In this document: positions 56,701-64,000 of the stretch, piece after piece
Layout: each line of letters opens with the position of its first letter
Numbering within the stretch: position 1 is the stretch's first letter
Origin: Nyssa sinensis
Lineage: Eukaryota > Streptophyta > Magnoliopsida > Cornales > Nyssaceae
NCBI GenBank assembly: GCA_008638375.1
Contig: CM018032.1
Coordinates: 33,420,751 to 33,484,750 of the forward strand
Length of the DNA: 64,000 bases
Direction of reading: 5' to 3'
Position numbers and translations under genes: made by a program
The notes under the pieces: generated by a model
What the model was told of the DNA's origin: nothing
Database searches by the model: none
What the model saw: only the letters and a program-made list of their open reading frames with translations

Positions 56701-58168
56701 TGTTAGCTCTAAAGGTTTTTAACTAATGGTATCTCAATAATTTTGATGATAACAAAACATGGACTATGAGGACTAATGTTTTATCTAGCGACAATGCAAA
56801 TAGGTTATCTAGGTCAAAGAAAATAATTAACCAAGAAATTTCAAAGTCCATCAAATGAAGAAATCCACACCAAGTACAGGCTTCAAAGCCACAATATAAA
56901 CCAGTGGAATTCACTCAAGGTCATCCAAGCTAATGGACACAATCAAAGCCCATGAATCAAGACAAGTCAAAAAAAGACTTTATTTTCATTATTTTGAGTT
57001 TTTGAGTGAATTAGGTTTAATTGATTCAATGCATAAGCTTTAAAATATTTAAGTGATCAACTAAAACCTATAGCAAAATGATTTTTCAAAACACTATATT
57101 GATATATCTTAAGTGTTGAAAATTCAAGTTATTTGAAAAATTAATCATTGGTGAAAATAGGTAAATAAGCTTATTTTGTCAAAATTAGTCAACCAGTTCC
57201 GTAAATCAATTAACTGATTCTTAAACCTAATTTTTATACTGTGAAAACTAGTCGACTAACTTTCATATACAATTGACTAATTAATGATTTTGTAAACAAA
57301 TTGAACTCACTATCTAAACTAATCGATCATTTGATAAAACTAGTGGACTACTTTTCTGAAAGGAATTTTGTGTATTGAAATTCCATTTGACTGATTTTAA
57401 AGACCAGCCGACTGATTGTTTTGATAAAAAAGAACCTTAAGCGTTTGGAAATATCAGTTGAGTTGGTAAGTCAACTAGATTATGTTCCAATTGAGTGATT
57501 GATGAAACTAGTTGATTGGTTTTGTCGATATGGAATTCTCAAATTCAAAGTTTGAATAGATAAAAAAGAGGACAATGACTATTTTTTGAATCTAATAGTT
57601 ATATTTTTTAAAATCCTATAATTATAAGTTTTCTACAACATTTATTGCTATCAACTTTCATGTTTTAACTTCTTGATTTTTTATTTGACTTTAGATCTCA
57701 TTTATTGCAAAACCTAAGTTTAAAAACTTTACCCATCTTAAATACTTAGAGTTTACATTTGATCAATCATTAGCGAGTCATCATTCATCGTGCCAATCAA
57801 CTCTAAAAAAGAGTATATATTTGTGTCAATTTTGTATCTTCTCATTGTGGTGAGATTTTCGGGTAGGTGCTATTATTGTGAGGCAAAAAGGGATATTTTG
57901 CTGGAAAAAGATGTAAGAGCTCTTGTTGTAAAGGTTTGACCTCCACATGCGAAGGAGATCGAGATGATGGAAAAATTCAAGCAGGAAGCTTGGGTCGAGG
58001 ACTTAGGAAGTTTTCTGAACCTCATAAAAACTTGTTGTGTTTGTTTTCTCTTTTCCTACCCTTTTACTTACTTTGTGCTTATCTTGCATTTATATTTAAA
58101 TTTTGTAAAAGTTGGCAATAATTGAAAGTACCCTACTCACCCCCTCTAGGGTATATATTTGTGCAACA
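56701..58168 (+). repeat. LTR of a Maximus/SIRE-like copia element
   Basis: 1468 bp from TGTTAGCTCTAAAGG, with TTTTGATGATAACAAA near the start, repeated AGTCGACTAA/CAATTGACTAA motifs in the middle (57180-57530), and CACCCCCTCTAGGG near the end, finishing GTGCAACA. All are typical of this lineage. TGATATTAGACC just beyond (58171-58182) looks like a decayed initiator-tRNA primer site. No internal coding region follows, so the element is truncated. Confidence 0.65.
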
Positions 58169-58182
58169 AGTGATATTAGACC

Positions 58183-59134
58183 CTTGTCTCTTGATAAATG
58201 AGTTAACATTCTAAGAGAAAATATATGGCAAATATCGTAGGAACCGTGTTTACTATATTTAATTAAAGTTGAGCTTTTATAAAAAAAAAAAAAAATACAA
58301 TTTCAAACTTTAATTAAAAAAAGGTAAGCACAGTGCAAGAGAAGGAAAAGATAATTAAAATGAGAATTTATGGTTTCAAAAAATCTATACAAGAAACTTA
58401 AACCTGGATTAATTACCCAAACCAAAAATAAGAACAAAATTCCCCTCACATAATACAAATTTAAGTTTAAATACATTGAAAGGGATGTAAATATTTAAGA
58501 GAAAGTGTTTTATTTTTCTGGTTAGGTATTTAAGAGAAGTGAATTATCCATTAGAAAAAAGATATATAACCAAAAAAAAGAGAAAAGAATTGAATCAATT
58601 CCAACACAATTTTAGGAAATTTAAAACAAAATTCTAAATGTTTCCAAGAAATTTATAAGTTTGACAGTGAACACATAGATCTCTTTTGTGAAAAAAATTG
58701 AAACATGTGTATAAGACGTCATTCCTTTAGTATATGTTTTTTTAGGGTAATTCCTAGGGACACCTCTTGTGATTTATTCATTTTTTACTCAACTCTATAT
58801 ACTTTAAAAGTAAACGAACACACCTGCATGTGGTTTTGAAATTAAAATGCATCTCCCCTTGAAATGGGCGTTTGTTTGTTTAATTTTCAAAACTATAGGG
58901 GATGTGTTTATCCACTTTTAAAGTACAAGGGAGTTAAGTGAAAATAGGGTAAACCACAGGGAGTATCCATGTAATATATACTTCTATTGCACCAATTAAA
59001 ATAAATACTTCTTTTTTTTGTAACCAATGTGTTGCTTATTTTTTTTCCTCATGGAACTTCCTCCAACATCCGCCAAAAACATAAAATAAAATAAAAGAAC
59101 ATTCAAGGGAATGAAATATCCTACTTGTCATATG
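58183..59134. other. Non-coding spacer
   Basis: AT-rich; nothing recognised beyond the decayed start of the copia internal region. 58745-58980 has an imperfect inverted arrangement of TAGGGACACCT.../...GGTAAACCACAGGGAGT that I could not classify. Confidence 0.4.
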
Positions 59135-59706
59135 TAGAGGTGTAAAACGGGCCAGCCCGACATTGCCTATTTGGTTCAAGTGGGCTCGTTCATGCCATCG
59201 TGACGTGCCGCCCTAATGGGCCATGTCGTGCCAGGTTACGGCTCCTCCAGTTTTTTTTTTTTTCACTCCTCTTTTGTTTGGTTTTTTTTGTTTTTAATGA
59301 CTAATGCACACTGTGATATTTTTTTAACTTATTTACTTACTTTGAAATGTTATATTTTTCGTTGGTCTAATTATATAGTATTATTATTTTTTACTTTGTT
59401 ATTTGTTATTGTAATATTTTATTTAACTTTTGTATTTTTCACTTTATTATTTGTTAGTTTAATATTAATATATATTTACTTTGTTATTTGATATTATAAT
59501 ATTTTGTTTAACTTTTGTATTTTTTTCCAAAATTGTTATAATATTTTGCTTGAATATTTTCACAGAATAATAATAAATAACAATAAAATAAAAAATAAAT
59601 TGCCCCACTAGATCATGATGTGCTTAGCTCGACCAGTCTCCCCACTACACCGTGGCCGATTTAATCATGTTGGGCCTGGGCCGGCCCTGCCCGACTTAGA
59701 CCTCTA
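59135..59706. mobile_element. hAT-like MITE
   Basis: 572 bp with ends TAGAGGTGTAAAACGGGCC and its imperfect inverse (GGGC...GACTTAGACCTCTA), flanked by GTCATATG (59127-59134) and GTTATATG (59707-59714), an 8-bp duplication with one change. The GGGCC-rich ends are typical of plant hAT MITEs. Confidence 0.85.
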
Positions 59707-60028
59707 GTTATATGTTAATATAAATCAACATACTTCTTAGTGACTTTATTGTGTTGTATAAACAGGTAATCTGGTTCCTTTTCTCTAGTAAAGAATAGCT
59801 TGAGAAATTCTTTTTTTATATTTAAGTGTTCATTGTTAAGCTCGTTCTAAATTAACAAACAAATCAAGTAGAGAATGAATTAAGTGAAGACTTAATCATG
59901 GTGTACCAGGTAAGTGAATGTTTTTCAAATAATAATAATTTTCAGACACTATTGAAAGCCCAAACTCACAAGCGAGTTGCATCTTTTCCCACTTTATTTG
60001 GCTCAAAATACTACAATAAATAGATAAT

Positions 60029-60745
60029 TGATGCTGCACTTTTCGGCTCGCAATAAGTATGGACTCCGTGACCTGTAGAACACTCAGAAAGATGATCAGA
60101 GGACCACCGGATTGGCTCCGGCGGTAGCCGCTCCGATGCTTAAGTAAGTAAAAAAATTGAAAGACTGTATTGAAAGCCAAAGAATGAGCATAAAAATAAA
60201 GCGTACCTCTAGGGTTTAATTTATAAGCCGTGGCTCTCCTAAGTTGATTAGGATTTGACGCCATGAATATAGGGATTTGATCATTGGAGATTGCAGTTAC
60301 CTTGTGGAGCATTGAGTCATCGATGGAGATAATCATAGATAGTAGTTTCCGTGTTGAAGACTATTTCCTTATTCCCTGCTTGGCAGTTGTTAAGGAAACC
60401 ATAAGGTCGGAACCATATGAAGTGTCGAATAAATATTGCCCAGAACAGAAGGTCTGGAAGATATACGCATGAGAATGCCTTGAAGGTTTTGCCTGCACTG
60501 TATGACCGAGTTTATCGGCTCTGAATGATATATATATATATATATATATGAGAATGCCCTGAAGGCTGTGGATGCTCTGTATGACCGAGTTTATTGGCTC
60601 TGTATGATAGACGTATATAAGAATGCCCTGAAGGCTTGTGGCTGTTCTGTATGATCGAAATTATCAGTTCTGTAGGATCGAGATTTGTTAACTCCGTGGG
60701 CACACGTGTCTCAAGGTGATTGGTGTGTCTGTTTGTGGTACATCA
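60029..60745 (-). repeat. 3' LTR of Tat-type copy 2
   Basis: 717 bp, TGATG...CATCA (perfect 5-bp inverted ends). Longer than the copy 1 LTR chiefly because of the repeats at 60469-60680. U3 carries ACACGTGTC at 60702-60710. Confidence 0.88.
60469..60680. repeat. Three-unit repeat in U3 of the copy 2 LTR
   Basis: Units of about 65-80 bp begin near 60469, 60549 and 60616 with GAGAATGCC(C)TGAAGG and continue to TGTATGACCGAGTTTAT. Each holds small inverted repeats (GCC/GGC; CCGA/TCGG in the first). A TA run (60529-60549) separates the first two. Confidence 0.8.
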
Positions 60746-60760
60746 GCTACTCTCCCCCCG
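60746..60760 (-). other. Polypurine tract of Tat-type copy 2
   Basis: Plus-strand GCTACTCTCCCCCCG immediately after the LTR, i.e. a G/A-rich tract abutting the 3' LTR on the minus strand. Confidence 0.8.
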
Positions 60761-60847
60761 AGCCCTAGTTAGAAGCTAGGGCTTAACTAGGGTTATGGGT
60801 TTTGTGAAGAGTCATACGTTTTGCTTTTCCATTTCTCGAAACAGTCG

Positions 60848-60956
60848 GTTTAATGCGCCATTTATTGCGCAGCCGATACTTTGAGAATCCATCATTACCT
60901 TCAACCGTTGTGTCTGCTCGTCTTGGAAGGCTCATATTTCGAATGGGTATATAAAG
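60848..60956 (+). promoter_or_regulatory. Promoter module of antisense gene 1, copy 2
   Basis: GTTTAATGCGCCATTTATTG, then CAACCGTTGTGTCTG, then TATATAAAG (60948-60956), about 185 bp before the ATG at 61139. It shares block order with 1643-1762 and 63507-63632. Confidence 0.6.
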
Positions 60957-61138
60957 AGAGGGAAAGGTCTTTCATACCTTGTCTTCTGCATTCGCTTCTA
61001 CAGTACCAGACCGCCATTTGACATATTCTGAAGTTTGAAGGATATCCGGTGTTCATAGTCCTTTCTTGATCTCAGGTTCGACTTTTAGTCCCCTTTTACA
61101 TTCCCTCTTATTTGTTTCATTTCTTTCTTTTGCTCGCC

Positions 61139-63106
61139 ATGTCTGGCTTTGAGTCACGCTCTGGTTCGGGCAGTCCTTCCGAGACCGTTCCTCAACTGCA
61201 GTTAGTGAATCTTCCTATCCATAAATATTGATAAGAATAGATTGGTAGAACCCCCCTCTAGTCCGGGGGTTAGGATTGTTGATGCATTTGATGAGCCCCC
61301 GAACAGGGCTGGTGAGACTTCTGGTCGATCCGGTTACAGAGAGGAGGGTGAGAGTGTAATTACTGAAAGCATGTTGAAGGAATTATGGGCGAAGTTCAAA
61401 CTTCCCACAAATGTTACTTTCAGGGTCCCAGATTCTAAGGATCGCCCGAGCGACGTCAGAGAGGGAGAAATCTGTGCCTATCTGGCCTGGTTTGAAATGG
61501 GTCTTACACTTCCCCTTCCTGATATAATAAAACAATTCTTTTGTTGGTTTAACCTTTGCCCCGCAGACCTGAACCTTAACAGTTGGAGACATCTGTTGAG
61601 CTTCATCGTGTTAGGGCATATGAATAATGTCGAGGTGTCCCTCGATTTGATCCGTAGCAATATGGATCTAAAACTTCAAAAGGCGGAGAGCCTTTATTAT
61701 ATGTCTTTTGATAGCGGGTTCAGGCCCCTTACTTCTGTGCCCTCCTCCAACAAGACCTGGAAGAAGTGGTACTTTTTTATTAAAGGAGGATGGGAATTCA
61801 AGAACTTTGAAGGTCAACCTTCCGCATTCCCTCGAACCACTGGGCCAAGGGGTGAGGCTCAACTTTTTCCGTGGCTGTATTGATTTCGTTTTGTTTACCG
61901 ATTGTTGAACTGATCAATTTCTGTGCTTACTCTACAGTCAAGGGTGCGTGGAAGAGACCCGACTTCTCCCCCGCGATTCAGAAGCAATATAAGAAGCTCT
62001 TGAAGCCCAGCATTCGAGACCATTCTTCTATTGTTAACCCGGATAGATTGATGGCTCCCAAGGGGAGTGTTGAGGAGATTGCTGGCAATGTGATGGCTCA
62101 GTGGGAGACTGGGCCATCGCCGCCCGTGGCGGCGGGGGAGGCTTCCTCTCTAGCGGTTCCTCCCGCTCAAAAGAAGCGGAGGTTAGTTCTGTCCTCTCCT
62201 GAGCCTGCGAAGGGGGAGGGAGAGGCTCCTGTCCCTATCTCGGTAGTCCCTCCAGTCCTGTCTCGTCGAGCGGGTAAGGGGGCATCGTCATCGGTGGCTC
62301 CTGGTGCTGTCGATCAGGAGGCCAAAAGGATTCTGAGGGACTTCTGGGCTAATGGCTCAGTTAAACTCAAGCCTCAGAAGTCGGGGAAGCTTCTTGCTGA
62401 CTTAACCGCTCTTCAGGTTAAGGTGAGTTCGTCGGGCCCTTACTTTTCTTTTCCCTTTTCTTCAAGTGTTTATGCTGGTATTGAACTTGTTTATTTTGTA
62501 TTATGCAGACCCTGCACACCCTTTCTGCTTTGGTGGAGGTTTCTCCACCTGCGGAGGAGTTGGACCAACTCAAGGCCAATCTGGACTATCTGGGACTCCA
62601 GCTTGGTACTGCTCTGTCGGAGGCTCACACCTCTGAGGAGAAGTTGAAGGAGTGTCAGAACTCCTTGACTGTGATGGAGTCGGAGAGGAACCTTGCCGTT
62701 GAGCGAGCAAAGAGGTTGCAGGCGGAGATGAACGGCTTGCGGTATTAGCAGCGTAGACAGCTCGATGAGGCCGTGGAGCAAGCATTGATAGGATAATGAG
62801 GAGGAAATGAGGTCGAAGTTGGAAGGAATGACCAATCACTTGATTACGTTTGGGTTCAATAACTTCCGCTCTCGGCTTCTTGCCAAGTTTCCTGACCTGG
62901 ATGTCTCCTCTATTGTGCCGCCTGGATCTGAACCTTCAGAGGTTGTTATCCAGGGTGAAGTGGCTGATGTCCTCCCTGCCGATCCCACGGAAGAGGTTGT
63001 ACCGACTGAGGTGGTTGATACTGCTCTTGCTGATCCTTCTCCGGTCGCTGATCCTGTTCCTGCTGATCAGGCTTTGGATGTATATTTTGTTATTTTCAAC
63101 TTCTAA
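61139..63106 (+). pseudogene. Antisense gene 1, copy 2 (three exons, PF04195-like N-terminal domain)
   Basis: ATG 61139 starts MSGFESRSGSGS; the frame shifts between about 61205 and 61230, then stays open from 61209. Exon 1 ends 61851, intron 61852-61937 (G|GTGAGG...CTACAG|TC); exon 2 61938-62422, intron 62423-62508 (AAG|GTGAGT...TATGCAG|AC); exon 3 from 62509. Phases fit at both junctions. Residues around LKELWAKFKLPTNV, ICAYLAWFEMGLTLPLPD and KKWYFFIKGGWEF resemble the 'putative gypsy type transposon' domain. A Pro/Ala-rich linker and coiled coil follow. A TAG at 62746-62748 and a frame change near 62790 break the C-terminal part, which then recovers DVSSIVPP as in copy 1. Confidence 0.75.
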
Positions 63107-63506
63107 TGTACTTGAAATATACATTCGTTAATGGAACAGTCTTTTGCTTGATGCTCGTCTCCTTAGTTATATTACTCTGTAGTGCTTTAACTTGTAGTTG
63201 ATGGTGGTAATTGTTGCAAGTAGTGTTGCTCTGGAGTTTAACTTCTTTTGAAAACATTTCAAAGCTGACTGTTCTGAATCCAGAGACTTAATAATGAATG
63301 GACATTTCATTATTGTAGTTCGGTTGATCAGCACTTCTGCCTCCAGATCTGTTAAGACAAGGGCCAAGAAACCTCATAGTTGATGGACCTCTGTTGTATA
63401 CGAGGCCCATCAAGTGTTAATGACCTGGAGAAACTGTCATGTCATATACGTGGAAAAGACCAGAAAGTCTGTATATTACGTATGTGGCTTTGCCTTTTGC
63501 TTCTCC

Positions 63507-63632
63507 CGAGAGGGCAGTTTAATGTCTCATTTATTGCACCTCCGTCGTTTGGGATTTCGAAGCTGACTTTTCGCCTAACCGTTGTGACGGTTCAACTGGG
63601 TGGCCTTTGGTCTTCGAAGGCCTATATATGTG
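63507..63632 (+). promoter_or_regulatory. Promoter module of antisense gene 2, copy 2
   Basis: AGTTTAATGTCTCATTTATTG, GGGATTTCGAAGCTGAC, AACCGTTGTGACGGTTCAAC and CCTATATATG in the same order and spacing as 1643-1762 of copy 1. Confidence 0.65.
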
Positions 63633-63730
63633 GAGGAGGATCATACGGTTGCGCTCAATCCTTTAGTTCCCAACTGTTCCCACGTAGGAGAGTTTTTAGA
63701 TGTTATTCCAAAATTGCTGTCTATTTGGAA

Positions 63731-64000
63731 ATGATTGACGATCTTCAGTCTGAGTTGGGAATGATTAAACTATGGCCGAGAGTTAACCTTCCCTTTGATT
63801 CAGTCTCCAAGGAAGGGTTAGAGGAGGTTGAGACCTTCTTGTCCATTTTGGCATCCGGTCGAGATTTCTCCGATGGGAGGTGGTCCCTACTTGATTCAAC
63901 CGAGGCTTGGAGCATCGGTGATGAAGACGAAGGTGAGATGCTTCCTTCCCTCTGTATTCTGGCAGGCACCCTTGCTCAAATCGGCGGGGGTGTGACAACT
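63731..64000 (+). CDS. Antisense gene 2, copy 2 (open to window edge)
   Basis: 90 codons from ATG 63731 without a stop. Matches copy 1 codon by codon over about 70 residues (IKLWPRVNLP, SVSKEGL, LASGRD, LDSTEAWS). Differences include both silent and replacement changes, and no indel occurs in the aligned part. The 3' end lies outside the window. Family unknown. Confidence 0.55.
   Translation, partial: MIDDLQSELGMIKLWPRVNLPFDSVSKEGLEEVETFLSILASGRDFSDGRWSLLDSTEAWSIGDEDEGEMLPSLCILAGTLAQIGGGVTT

Larger units (their letters stand above)
60029..64000 (-). mobile_element. Tat-type Ty3/gypsy LTR retrotransposon, copy 2 (continues right of window)
   Basis: Left to right: 3' LTR, polypurine tract, antisense gene 1, antisense gene 2. 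LTR ends and antisense genes match copy 1, and the polypurine tract next to the left LTR fixes the minus orientation. pol, gag and the 5' LTR should lie right of 64000. The 5 bp before the LTR are ATAAT, the expected target duplication partner. Confidence 0.9.

Noticed and set aside
59896..60336. 146-residue minus-strand ORF across the copy 2 LTR boundary
   Set aside because: Most of it is LTR sequence and its end is in flanking DNA, so it cannot be conserved as a unit.
1..64000. tRNA or rRNA genes
   Set aside because: The only tRNA-like strings are the primer-binding sites of the LTR elements; no cloverleaf or rRNA core was seen.

Overview
This is nuclear DNA of a flowering plant, most likely a eudicot with a repeat-rich genome (possibly woody; species not identified). 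The evidence is a spliced plant gene with kilobase introns, several plant-specific LTR-retrotransposon lineages, L1-type LINE tails, MITEs, and no operons or bacterial-type genes.

The only cellular gene I can support is on the minus strand, from the start codon at 52413 to at least 15994. It is an orthologue of UVR8, the UV-B photoreceptor of the RCC1-propeller family. Nine coding exons can be placed at splice-site resolution. They give 369 codons plus two bases, in phase throughout, and include the three GWRHT motifs that carry the photosensory tryptophans (W235, W287, W339; each two residues beyond Arabidopsis W233, W285, W337). The exon for the C-terminal tail (COP1-binding C27/VP region) is not seen and probably lies left of the window. 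The introns span about 36 kb and are filled with transposon debris.

Layout. 1-9820: minus-strand Ty3/gypsy element of the Tat type (gag, protease, RT, RNase H, second archaeal-type RNase H, integrase) with a 5' LTR at 9186-9820, two plus-strand (antisense) genes and a hairpin-forming tandem repeat between pol and those genes. 10817-15313: complete Ty1/copia element with 236-bp LTRs and an ATGTA target duplication. 15994-52413: UVR8, whose introns hold a second copia element (42557-48950, itself carrying a nested hAT MITE), a PIF/Harbinger-like MITE, four LINE 3' tails, copia and gypsy fragments, minisatellites and microsatellites. 52551-52936: UVR8 promoter with a TATA box and a fourfold ~80-bp tandem repeat carrying G-boxes. 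52940-60028: intergenic LTR remnants, tandem duplications, a Maximus/SIRE-like LTR and a hAT MITE. 60029-64000: a second copy of the Tat-type family in the same orientation, seen from its 3' LTR through its antisense genes.

The most interesting structure is the antisense part of the Tat-type family. Two copies in the window show an antisense gene with an intron at the same codon position and a second short antisense ORF with a conserved start. Both genes follow related TATA-bearing promoter modules and, in copy 1, end at near-identical polyadenylation contexts. It looks like a duplicated, independently transcribed, spliced antisense cassette within a retrotransposon.
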